Positions 1 to 12,900 of a stretch of 64,000 nt of DNA are shown here, one piece after another. This DNA comes from Phlebotomus papatasi (lineage: Eukaryota > Arthropoda > Insecta > Diptera > Psychodidae). The notes beneath the pieces are model-generated. The model ran no database searches, was not told where the DNA came from, and was given only the letters and a program-made list of their open reading frames with translations. The stretch is from contig NC_077223.1 in the NCBI RefSeq assembly GCF_024763615.1, positions 83,390,627 to 83,454,626 of the forward strand. Direction: 5' to 3'. A program made the translations under genes and the position numbers. How positions within the stretch are numbered: the first letter of the stretch is position 1; each line of letters starts with the position of its first letter.

Positions 1-904
1 TCTTCAAAGTTTAAATAAGTTTGCAAATATTTTGTTTATTTATTACTTGCGTTTATAGCTAATTATAGCTAATAAATCAATATTTATTCAACAAAAATAT
101 GGGAAGGCTTTCAGGCTTCAAACACATTCTAGCTTCGAACAATTCACATTTTTGCCATATCCCTTATATTAATCTGACTTTATGGAAATGTATATTAATA
201 GCTAACTATTAATTACATTTCCTAAAAAAAAATCAGAAATATGGGAAAAATATAGTGTTCTAAGCCAAAATGTGTCCGAAGCCTCAAACCCTTCCTTTAC
301 ATAAAATTGACTTTGTAATTTAAATACTTGTTTTGTTCCCAATATTTCACGTTTTGGGAAAAAGTTTCTTGTGAAATTTTTCACAAAATAAAAGCACAAA
401 ATCTAAAATCGCACCATATTTATCCCTGATCTCTTTTTAGAAAGTTTCTTCAACAAAATTTAAGGCTAAACTTCACCTATTATCCTATCACTCCTTTCAT
501 CTACGAGGTCTTTCCTTATTTCCCACGAAAATATACTGAGAACAACTTGTTTAATTTATCATTTAAAAACTTTTTGTTTATCCTTCTATCCAAAAACACT
601 TGGCTGAAGGTGAATGAAAATTGATTGAAAAACTTGAACCATCATATTTTCAGCACTGTAATTTTTCTCTTCTTTTTTTGCTTTGTTTTTTTTTTTTTTT
701 TGATAAACTAATAAAACTACACAATTTTCCTTGACAAAAAAAAAATCACGAGGAAATATGAAATGAAAGCACATGCACATTAAAATCTATCAGCATGCGA
801 TAAATTTTCATGCGTTTCTCTTACGAAAATTCTTATACATTTTGCTAGCGAATCACATTAATTTACAATGAAACTGTGAAAGGAATTATATAAAAGAGTC
901 TTAC
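1..904 (-). other. 3' intron of TMEM184 gene, no exon seen
   Basis: This lies downstream of the donor at 904 on the minus strand. Neither strand shows a recognisable C-terminal TMEM184 exon. It contains a degenerate foldback at 98-298 (see findings) and poly-T and poly-A tracts near 680-750. Confidence 0.6.
98..298. repeat. Degenerate TAGGG-family foldback
   Basis: The left arm begins ATGGGAAGGCTTTCAGGC and carries GCTTCAAAC then GCTTCGAAC 17 bp later. The right arm, reversed, carries GCTTCGGAC and GCTTAGAAC, also 17 bp apart. The end bases have drifted. Confidence 0.5.
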
Positions 905-3900
905 CTGAACTGTATTGAGTGTACTGCTGATACTGAGGATGGAAATTGTGAATGGCATCCGTCATAATATCCTTGGGATTCATAGTTTCCTGAAAAAAAA
1001 AAGAAAAGCCATTCAGCAAGATATTCCTTGGGGGAAATGTCACTGTAAAAAAAACCTTGAGACTGCTAGAGATGGATTGCATGGTGACGGATCTTCCATG
1101 AGAATCTGTCATGCATCCCTGAGCATAAACCTGGTAGGGAAATGCGTAACGAAGAGCCACGGCAGCAAAAAGCATTTCAAGGCAGATGAAGAAATTCTGA
1201 TAGCCCGCTGAGACAGTACCAGCGGACGTTGTGGCTCCATCACTATCAACAATTGGCGAAATAACTTCGGCCTTCTCGAGAATGGCCAAACCCACACCCT
1301 GCCAGAACGACAGGAAAATCACGGATTTGATGGTGCAAAACTTGAGCACGGGCTCAAAGGGTGTCAGCAGATCCCTCGTAGCAAAGTAGAACAAGTACAA
1401 GCCATAGAGAGCCAGTGACACAGAGATATTGTAGATGATTGTGATGTAAATGTAACCACCATCAGCACTGAAAGATTAAAAAAAATTCTCACTCATTTTC
1501 CCTGCACACCGCAGACTTCCCCCATGCAAGTAATAAAAAAAACTCTCTTTGAGGTCATGATAAATTACTATGAAGAATTTTCCAATCAACTCCATTGCAG
1601 ATAACCATGTTAAAACTTTGTGGAAAAAGAATTTTATTGACATGAAATTTGTGATGGTTCAATTTTATAGGGGAAATTGCATCAAAGGCAAACTTAGTTG
1701 GGCAGCAATGTACGAGTTTTGTATTTAACTTCAATAATAAACTCTAACTATTGCACTTCAAGTTTGTGCAATATTCTTAAAAAAAAAAACTTTTCTAGTA
1801 TTACTCGTATCAGTCTAGGAAGTTTTCAGCAAAAGTTATCTCTGAGTTAAAATGGATTTTTTTTGGAGAACATTTTGTAAGAAATATAGACAAATTTTGT
1901 CTTATTAGATTTTTAAACAGTTAATTTTTCTCATCTATTTTTAGTATTCACTTCTACACAGTAAAAACTTTTGGACACTGACCAAAATATTGGAACAAAT
2001 TATCTTTGGAACAATTTTTTTTTAAAAGAAATATGTACTTGGAGAAGATATTTCTTTGTTACAATATTTTTTCTTGACGGTTTTGATACGGTAGAATACC
2101 TACAAATTTGAATCGATTTCGTTTTATATAAATTTCTTCTGGCTCGGGCACACCTTTTAGATCAAGAAAATTTCATGAAGTCGAATTTCGGATCCATTTC
2201 TTTCTCACGTGTTTTGCATATGACTATCTCATTCTCTGGCACTCTTCTTCTTCTCTTAAACATCACTCCAAATTCAATTTAGCTCAATCGAATTTGGAGT
2301 GCGAAAGAATGAGATAGTCATATGCAAAACATGTGAGAAAGAAAGTGTTTCGAATTTCGACTTCATGAAATTTTCCTGATCTAAAAGGTGTGCCGGAGCC
2401 ATAATGGCTCCGGCAGACCTATTAGATCAGAAAAATTTCATGAAGTCAAAATTCGAATTCCTTTCTTTCTCACATGCTTTGAATATGTCTATTTCATTCT
2501 CTTGTACTCTTCTTCTTCTTTTAAACATCACTCCAAATTCAATTTAGATCAATCGAATTTGGTATGCGAAAGAATGAGATAGTCATATGCAAAACATGTG
2601 AGAAAGAAAGGGATCCGAATTTTGACTTCATGAAATTTTCCTGAAAAGGTGTGCCGGAGCCTTAAAAGTCGGAATCGAATATAGGGGAAAGCGCGGTACC
2701 TCTGGACAATTTATACATCGCACAAATAATTTTTTTTCAATACGTTATAAATGAATTTGGCTCATTGCAATATTATATTTTAATAACTAGTCCAATGCCT
2801 TAAAATTTCAGAAAAGAGCTAGGGTAACGTGTGGTATTTCGGGACACTTTTTAGTACTTTCAAGTTTCAAACAGCTTAACGACTTCTCAAATAATTTTTT
2901 TCTTTGTTGATACAAATATTTATGTTCCTTATGCTATCCAGAATAAGATTCTTATCAAAAAATGTTGAAAAATGCATCATTTTTTATAGAAAATACAAAA
3001 AATGTAAAGAAGTAAGAGTGGTATATTTCGGGACAGTTGTGTATTTCGGGACAGACAAAAGTCGCTATTATGCAAATAAATTTCACCGAGCCTGATGTTT
3101 TACCTTTAAGTAGAAGGTCTAAACTTCACGCTTTCATAAAAATTTTGTTTAAATTTCACTTGTAAAGTGACTTAAATCGAAAAAAACTAAGCACTGTTTG
3201 TGTTGACATCTGCAAAATTGACCACACTGATGGTTTCGTGCAAAGTGGAATGTGACACTCACAATTCACACGTATTTCACGCTTTAAATTAAATAAAATT
3301 TCAGAAGTTTTATGTTTATCTGATACGCAAAGAGCTGAATATTTCATATAGAACTTAAAAATAATTAGAAAACAAATATTTATAGCATTTTTGATTTGTC
3401 CCAAAATACCCATATTATGTCCCGAAAAGCACCTTGTCCAGAAATACCACACGTTACCCTATGGGTGAAATCCATAAGGAACATAGAGAAAAAATTGAAA
3501 TGTCCGAAGCTTGAGTATCCTGAAAGTAGCGCGCTTTCATCTAGACATTTTGTTTCTATTGTCGGGTTTGTGTAATTTAAAAGATTTCATCCGTTTCGTC
3601 TTCTAGTTAAGACTTATACTTCAGTCGAGATGGATTGTGGTGGAGAAAATTCAAAAGGAACATCAAATAAAAATCATCTTAACAGTGTTTTATACAGACG
3701 CGTGCATTACCCGGGAATCTCGAATTAATCGAATTAAAAAAAAGTGACACCATTAAAACTAATTTTAGTAAAAATAAGACTATAAATAGCTTGCCAAGTT
3801 TCTAAAGAACCCTTCTGAAAAGGAGTAACAAAAAAAGTCAATTAGTATGGAAAATATCGTACTTCAAACTTGGAACATCAATATTATCAAAATTATGAGC

Positions 3901-6900
3901 CCTTACCCTAAGTTAATTTTTTCTCTTTTTCTATTTTATTATATTTTTAACTTTAATATCAAAATAAGTTCAAGTGATTTATAAATGCATTAAATTCACT
4001 TTAAAGAACGAAATATGAAAGTGACCGTTCTTGTAATCCGGGATTCTACTCCGTGGACTTTACACCTACTTAAAACCCTTAAAACTCCCACCTTCTTACC
4101 AGCACAGTTATTCTATTTCGAGCTGTAAAAACAGCGAAAAAAAGTAAACAAAATGTTGTTTTTTCTATTTATAGTCACCCCTTATTCTCAACAATCTGTA
4201 AATGAATTTGCAAAACAACCTCCCTGTCCATAAAATAAATTGACATGGTTAAGAAAAGCCATTACCTCCAGTCGCCATCGTGATAGTGTCCAAATGCCTG
4301 TAGAAAGATAATTATAAATGCCATGAGGGGCTTCACGAGGCAAAATTGAAGTGTTGCTTGTTTGCAGAAGCGCAAAAATCCAATGGTGTATGTTTTTCCT
4401 GACAAGAGAGAAAACAAGACATAAAAATTATTGATGATGATTCTTGGCCCAAAAGAAAGCAATAATCAACTCAATGTGTACCATTTAAACAGCAAGTTCC
4501 ATAGAGGCATGATGACTTTATTGGTTTCCCGCGAATTTCTGACATGATATTTCCCTCACCGCCCAAATATTCGTAGCATAGCGAAAGGAAATTGTAGATG
4601 ACAAAAGCTAAAAGATAAATAGAAAAATTAGTCTTATCAATTAACAAATTTTACCCCGTTCATAAAGTAAAATTGTGTGAAAAGACAATTTTTCACTTTG
4701 AATAGTGTTGTTTAGTGTATTATTTAAATAACTCTAACAACTATCATAATTAATGTTAAACTCCATTGCAGGGAATTTGCATTTTGTTTGGAAAGCAAAC
4801 TCAAAAGAGTTTTCCATACTCTCTTATCGTATTCATTGACTCTGTTGAAAGCGAGTGAATTTTATTTATTTAAAAGCGACAAGGGTCGATAAGCGATTAA
4901 TATTTAATTGCGATTTTCCCTTTTCTTTTTTTTTGCAACAGCACTTCCTTTTTCTCGCAAAAAAAGAAGATATGAGGCACATAAATAAAACTTGTTCAAT
5001 TTAATGGTGAGGCCTTTTGGGATGATACTTTAGCCCTTATTTCTAAATGATTACCAAGAAACGTGATAAATAATACTGGGTTGCGTATTTCTTATATCAC
5101 TCCCACATTTTCGGTTACAAAAGCTTTATATTGACAATCGATAAAGCGTTTTCCTCTTCTTCTTGTGCTTCAACATTCAATGAACTTTCAAGCCAGAGAC
5201 TTGCAAAATCTCTAAGAAACTATGAAAAATGTTAGAATTTAAATTCGATTGTCTTTTTTTTTGTATTTTATCCAAAATCGAGGTAAAAGAATCTTGATAA
5301 AGAAATCTTTGTGAAAGATCCTAAAATAAAATTAGGAGAATATTTTCAGATTTCGCATAAAATCTGGGGTGACATGATAACTTATTTTCGATACTATCGA
5401 CTGTCAATTCTAAAAACTTTAAACGATAGCTGAACTCCCTGTAATTAATATAGATGTTTATCAACAGTCTCATTATTTTAATAATGTCGCTATAAATGGC
5501 CCAACAATCCGTAATAAGTCGACATTCACTTAATCTAACAGATTTATATTTATCGATACTATCGATTTGATAGTGTCGAAAAGTTATCATTCCAACCCTG
5601 GCTTTGAACACTTTATATTTTTCGCATATTCCTTTAAAGATTCTAATCTTATGGCACTATATTTTGATTGCTAGCCTTAAGTCACTTTAAATTATTTTAA
5701 AAAATATTAAATTCATTAAAGGAATATAGGAAAAATATGAAGTGTTCGAAGCTAGTTTGTACGACGCTTAAAAGCCTTCCCCTAAAGTCTTTATTATTAA
5801 ATTTAAGTATTGGAAAAACTCACTAAATCGTAAAATTTTAAACCAAACAAGGACAATACAGCTCCAAATTGTACTTTCAATTAAAAAAAATACATAATAA
5901 ATTACAAAAATACAAATATATAAAATAAATAAATAAATCGACATAAATAAAATATATCCAGTATTTATGCAATTTGAACGCCACTAACGGTTATCTGGTG
6001 AACTACGCACGTTCTAAGAAGTCAAAAGCCTTTGAAAAATTTACAATTCATCACAAATAACACTATCCCTGAATTGCTAATAATCTCGAACATCCACAAA
6101 TTATTATAAAATTAGAATTGATCCAAGAAATCTGTGGCAAAATACGACATAACCGATATCTCTAATCAACGCACTCTAAAAGGAAATTTTCCGCTCTACA
6201 ACTTCTCTGAAGAACATTTTCCTCTATCCCAAAAGAAGATGAACTTTCTGATTTATTTAATGATAATTGATTTTGAGGAAATTCTCAGAAATGCTAGGGG
6301 CAAATATTGATAGGCATTGGGAAACTTGCAGCATTGTGATTCTTTAATACGGGTTCTCGTTAAATAAGTAAAAATCCATTTGACATATCTTATAGGATAT
6401 TCCTCTGTAACTCTAAAACAAAATACTGGCTATGTTTCTCTATTTTTACAATAAATTTACCTCTGACGTAATTTTTCAAGGGTTGTTTCTTGGTAAAAAA
6501 AAAAGAGAACTGGAAACAAATAAACAGAGTAGCTACATGTCACCCAAGGAAAAATTTTGTCACTTTTTACCCCTGTCTTTTGACACATTTTCTCCTATTT
6601 ATGATATAAGAATTTTTGGAGTTAAAAATATTCGAAATTCACATTTGCATAAATTTTGAAAAATAATTTTGTTAAACTTAATATCACCTGTAAAGAAATA
6701 TACTTTAAAAAGCGGACTCAATTTTAAAAATTGCTCAATTTATAATTTTAAATTTAGATTGAGGAATGATATTATAATGGCTCTGGAACACCTTTTAGAT
6801 CGGAAAAATTCCATGAAATCAAAATTCACATCCCTTTCTTTCTAACACGTTTTGCATATATCTGACTTATTCTTTTGCACTCCAAACTTGATTGAACTAA

Positions 6901-9900
6901 ATTCAAATTGGTCTGATGTTTAAATGAAGAAGAAGAGTTCGAAAGAGTGAGATAGACATATGCAAAACGTGTGAGAAAGAAAGGGACGTGAATTTCGATT
7001 TCATGAAATTTTCCTGATCTAAAAGGTGTGCCGGAGCCATAAGAACTATTTTTCATGTTCAGTGATTATATTGAGCTCCATCTGCGACGGTAAGTCGAGT
7101 AACGAATGTGTTAAAAATTTTATCATTTGCATATTTTTCAAATGAGATGAAGATGATAGCGATTTTTGTCTGTAAACCCCCCTCCCCTCCCCCAGGAAGT
7201 CGATCCTGGGATGATTTATGACTTTTGATTTTCTTTAACCCTCCCTTTGTCCTTTAAAGACGTATTTTTTAGGATACCCCGAAAACATATTTAATTTCAA
7301 AGACTTTTCTTTCGTTTTTTTCATGTTTTATGACATAGGTAACATAAAGAACTATCGTTTTCTTCTTTTATACACTGAAAGTTCTTTAAAGAAGTCCTAA
7401 TGCATAACGTTAATTTTTCTCCAAAAATACATTTTTTTAAATTGGAGAGAGTATTTTAAAAAAAAAAGGCCCAATCTTCTTTCATATTTTTCATGTTTCC
7501 TGCTTGAATTCCTCGAAACTTGACGAGTAACACTGGTAAAAAAAGGTGGATCATTTTGATTCATTCGCGATCCATTTGGTGAATCAAATATGATCCATCA
7601 TTTCAAATGTTTCATTTCGATCCTTTTTTGAAAGATCGTTTTGATCCATTGCAAAAGAATCAAATTTTGATACTTTGAATGGTTCACTTTGAGGAGCTTT
7701 TCAATGGATCACTGAGCGATACTCTAAAATTGATCAAATGGAACTTTTGAAATAACTTTTTAATCTTTTTTAAATGAAATGCATTTGCCCTTCAAAATAA
7801 ATTAAAAGAAAAACATTATTATTTCCTGCAAATGAATTTGTATTTTTATTTTTTACAATTTACAGTTTTTACATTAATTTTTTTTATTTGTAAACACATT
7901 TTGACAAGAGATTTTTTTCCGGAGGCGGTACACCGACACAATTACTTAGAATTGTACAAATCCGTACAACTGGATTATTTTATTTTTCACTTATTTTACT
8001 CACTTTTGGTAAATTTTTCATGTTTTCACAAGTCTACAAGCTTAATCTGCTTTACCTATAACATAATAATTTGTAGAAAAGCGTCACTGAATATCTAAAA
8101 GGACACAAAAAATTCACGACAAGAGCACCCCATTTATTTATGAGCTCAGCGAGTCTCGGCGTCTGTCACTGACGTCACTAAAAGTAGCGTGATTATCCAA
8201 GTGATCCATTCAAATGTATCACTTTTGACATATCGTACCAAATTTTCAATCGCTGAAATATTACGGTTAAAATTTTAAAACTATCAATTTATTAGTTTAG
8301 ACACGTTCCCCTTATATGAGCAAATACAGTAAACACATTTTTTACTGTTTTAATGGTTTTATTTAGTATGAAAATTCATGGAAAATAATCGCTGTAGTGA
8401 TCCAATTGAAATGTTCAATTTGATCCATTTGAATGTATCCCATATTTTCTATATTTTTTGGCGTAATATCCTGAAGATTGAAAATAGTTGTCTCAAAAAT
8501 GTCTCATTCTGCCTTATTATATTATTCCTTTAAACCTAAAAACTCATTTTCGCTGTTTTCCTTTTATTAGTTGGCAGAAAAATATTCTTGAACATCGATC
8601 TTTCTGAAATGATCGATTCGAGGAACCTTTCAATGTATCATTGAATGTGATCCTTTACTTGGATCACTGAAGTGATTCATTAAAGAAGAATCAATTCAAT
8701 TCAAGTGATTTGATGAAAATGAACCTTTTAGGCCATGATTCTTTTGAAATGATCCCTGATGATCCATTCATTTTTACCAGTGAATAGGGAGGTTCATGAT
8801 GGTTATTGGTTATCTGAATTAAAATTTAAAGATTCGTTCTTTATAATCTTGGAAGATAGTAAATTTTGAAATATTCGGCGTGACATTTTGCCCCAGGTTC
8901 TTGAAAATTTGACTCATAGAGAAAAAAAACAAATTAAGCAAGAAATATGTATAGCAAGAGATATGTTATATGTCCGTACAAAGGCACAGGCAGGATTTTT
9001 TATAGAAATCGGTCAAATTTGAAATTATGTCAGAGAAGGATGTTTTTGGAGGATTATTCGCACAAAGAAATGTTTGAGCTCATTGAAAAATTAATAAAAT
9101 CCTTTGACCTTTATGGTGTCTACACACTAGAAGCAATTTTCCTCAAAAAATACATTTTTTTAAAAATTCTGATTTTTCTGTCTACAAGGATACGGAAAAT
9201 TTTCTTTAAAAAGACATTTTTTTAAGAAATTGCTCCTAATGTGTACAGTCCATTAGGCAAAAAAACCAATTAGAAAGTACGCTTTAAGGATATACAATTC
9301 TTTATTCGATTTCTGTACAAATTTTGACTACTTTCACAGATTTATACAAAGGTACGAAAACGTTCTCATGGATCAGAATAACTTTTCAGGTTTTTTTTTC
9401 TCTTTTTTATATTATTCGAAAACGCGTCGTGAGATTTTTTATTGTTTATAAAAAGTCTACTAATTACTAAAATAACGGTTATTCAAAGTCGAAGATTAAA
9501 ACGGCTCTAGAACGTATTTCTCAACCGCGAATATGATCATATTTGGGCTCGTTGGAAAGGTCTTCGAATTTCCAATAAAACTGAACAGTTTCCAATCGGT
9601 TCTGAACCGGTAATGAAACAGTTCACAACAGATGACTAATTTTCATCCGAAATTCAATTATATTGCTAATAAGGTATTTCTGAACAATGCTTTGAATGAT
9701 ATATAAATCGGTTCAAATTAGTTTTGAACCAGTAATGTACCGCGCAAAAACTGAGAACCAATTTTTGTCTGAAAATCAATTTTATGACTCTTAAAAATAT
9801 TTTGGGGGATCTTTTAATTGATATATGAATCATAAATCGCAAACCCTTTGCCTTCGAGACCCACGACCCACGTAAACCCTTAAGAGGATCTAAGTCTTGT

Positions 9901-12900
9901 AATGTTCTTGAATTTATTATTAATTTTATGCTGGAAGGCAGCGGCCCTCCCTGCCAATCCCTTGCTACGCATTGTAAAAAGCCTAAGTAAAATTTTAACC
10001 GTCATGTTTATTTTTTTTATAAAAGCATTTTTAATATTTAATTACTTAAGTATTATTTAAATATTTGAGTTTTATTAGGAAAACATTTTTAAAGTTATTC
10101 AGGAAAAACATATTTTTCAGATTTTTTTTTAGAAAAGATAAGGTATTATCAGAAAAACCGGTGAAACTGTTGTAAAGAATTTGTCAATTAAGGAAAATGA
10201 TTTGTAGCCTTGAACTGATAAAAATTATTTATTTAAGTATGATTAAATTTCAATGCAGAGGCCCACTTTTGGATGCCATATATCTGTGCCAAAATCTCAT
10301 TTCCAAGAGATATGTTCATAAGTCGTCTTCTTTTATCAATGAAAATTGGTTTATCATGAAATTATATAATTTTTTAGTGAGTAATTCCAAGATTTCTTCA
10401 TATTCTCTCACCCGTGCTCTTTCAATGTAAATATTTATAAAAAAAAAAGAAAAGAATGATAGAATTAAAAGCCACGTATTTTCCAGTTCATGAAAATTTA
10501 ATGTAAAACTTCTTGCGAAGGACGTCGAATATATATCTTGCTTAATTTTCTCCCGTCTAGCTAAAAACTGGGATACGAATAATGTTCTTCTGTTTAATGT
10601 TTAAAATGGCTATTGTACTTCACAAAGGTCGTTATAATAAATGAATTATGAGCGAATCTGCTTTTAATCTCACAAATCCCTGCAAATTTAATCGCATTAT
10701 TAATCTCTCTCTGATTTTCAATCAATATACAGCTAATTTTTTAATATAATCCCATTGTATATGTTCTCAATGGAGTAGAATTTTTAAATGTGTGAATGAT
10801 CTATTTTAATCAACAAGAATTTCCATTCATAAAAATAGCATGAGATTACAACAATATTAATTTGTATTCTTGGGGTGTGTTTTGTCAAATTTGTTTTTCA
10901 GTGAGAAAAATATCGCTCATTTGAAGATACAGGAGCATAATTCCATGAACATTTTATTTTGAATAAAAGATCTGTAATATTTTAATACTATTCGAACTCC
11001 ACACGATTTTTTCACTCCTCAAAATTTCCACCTTCTATCCCACTGGGATCACTTTTCTCAACAAATCTTAACGTTTCACACGATTTCTGAGAAACGATAT
11101 CACTTGGGACCCAAAAATCGACCCAATAATCGTTAGCATGTCCCTCATTTTCCCTCACCCATCTTTTTCCACCAAAACCATGTTTTTCGGGATTTACCGA
11201 CCCGGCTAACACAAGGTAAGCTGTTACTAGCTCAATTGTGTAATTAAAGGCATTGTGCATGCTCTTAAATAATAACTTAGTATAAGTTCATAAATTAAGT
11301 CCTTAATAAGTACTTATTAAGTACTTAATTAAGGATTTTTAATTTAAGGATTAAGGACAACAACAGATCCGTCCACCAACAGTTAAGATAAAATCTTATC
11401 TTATCTTCCTAATTAGGCAAAAGTGTATTTTTGTGTTTTTCTTTCAGAAATAAAAAATATATATGAAGAATTAAAAATATTTGTTTTATATGCATTAGGG
11501 TAACTGCTTAAAAAGCGCTTAGTTGAAAGTCCTTAGTTAAGTACTTAGCGGAAATATTTTTCATATCCTTAATACAATAAACTTAATTATGGACTTTGAC
11601 AAAGACCTTAATTAAGTACTTGGTGTTAAGGATCCTTTCGCTACTTTCCACAAAGCACTAACGTTTTCCTCACTTTCGTTTATTTTTCAAATAGTTGATC
11701 TACAACTCCTTATAAATCTTTTAATTATAGCATTGCGTTAGTAATGATTTGGGGCATTCAATCGGTAAAGTATTAGAAGTCTTACGGCGTTATCACACTT
11801 GCACATTAAAATTTTAATGTGATTCACATTAATTGTCGCTTGTGAGCGTCCAAATATGTTATTTGTGTCTTTGAGTCACTTAATATTTGGGATTTTTCTA
11901 TTTATTGATAAAGAAGTAAAATTGGCCTGCAAAAAAAATAAATAAGTTTAAATTTACATAAAACATAAATATTTTTCACATTAAAAAATTAAACAGAAAA
12001 TCGCATTAATTTTTCGCATTAATGCTATAAATCAATTTATATCAATTTTTGCGGGCCAAGTCTACCTTTTTATCAACAAATAGATCAAATTTTGAATATA
12101 AAATATTTCAAACACACAAATTACACATTTGGACTCTCACAAGCGACAACTAATGTGAATCATATTAAAATTTTAATGTGCAAGTGTGATAACACAGTTA
12201 GTCTTGGAATTTCTGATGTAACTGAGCCGGTTTCAATCGGTTATGAACCGGTAATAAACCGATTCATAACCGATAACTAATTTTTATCTGAAATTCAATT
12301 ATATTACTCCTAAGATGTATTTTGGGCAATATTTTGAGTGATTTATAAATCGGTTCAAATCGGTTCTAAACTGGTAATGGACCGGTTATAAACCAATACG
12401 TAATTTTTATCCGAAAATCAGTTTAATTACTCCTAAAACTATTTTGGGGAATCTTTTGAGTGATTCATGAATCGGTTCAAATCGGTTCAAATCGGTGGAG
12501 AACCAGTAAATGATAAGAAAGTACTTTTGAGGTATAGCATCTACGGCACGAGTTCGAGTATTCTACAAAGTTGGGACGCTGTGCCACCCCATATTTCTCT
12601 TACTTTTCCCTCTTTCCATTTAACTGCGAAAAAATTAGACATTTTATTGTTCTTCCACCTCAAGTAATCTTCCAGTTAGAATTGTGCTCATGTAATTTCT
12701 TATGAGCGATATATACCTATGTTTCTTTTTCAAGGATAAAAGGACGACTTTCGCCAGAGGGAAATGTTCATAAATACCTTCATAGCAGTCGCGGACTGTG
12801 AAGAAGTAAACATAAACACTCTCCGAATTGAAGAACAGTAAACTTATCCAGGAGTATGTTGCATAAATCGGAACAATAAAGAGAATCCTCACAATCCAGC

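Larger units (their letters stand above)
1468..4265 (-). other. TMEM184 intron between exons at 4266-4398 and 1056-1467
   Basis: The 2.8-kb intron contains two abutting GGCTCCGG foldbacks (2141-2661) and one TAGGG foldback inserted into another (2682-3543). The remainder (1468-2140, 3544-4265) shows nothing I can name. Confidence 0.7.
4608..12777 (-). other. TMEM184 intron (8.2 kb) with layered transposon remains
   Basis: Besides listed elements, parts of an old TAGGG-type element homologous to 50338-51239 can be followed around 6185-6440, 7060-7530 and 8786-8900; a GGCTCCGG foldback and the GATCCATT foldback are inserted in it. An inverted repeat around TATCGATACTATCGA words lies at about 5363-5600. 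CGGTT-type repeats lie at about 9450-9830 and 12222-12520. The GC-richer stretch at 11000-11260 has an unrecognised 82-residue open frame on the minus strand. 9860-10990 shows nothing specific. Confidence 0.6.

Noticed and set aside
11012..11260. 82-codon frame on the minus strand with fairly protein-like sequence
   Set aside because: No family recognised, no splice partners found and no known repeat match; left only as a note in the intron entry.
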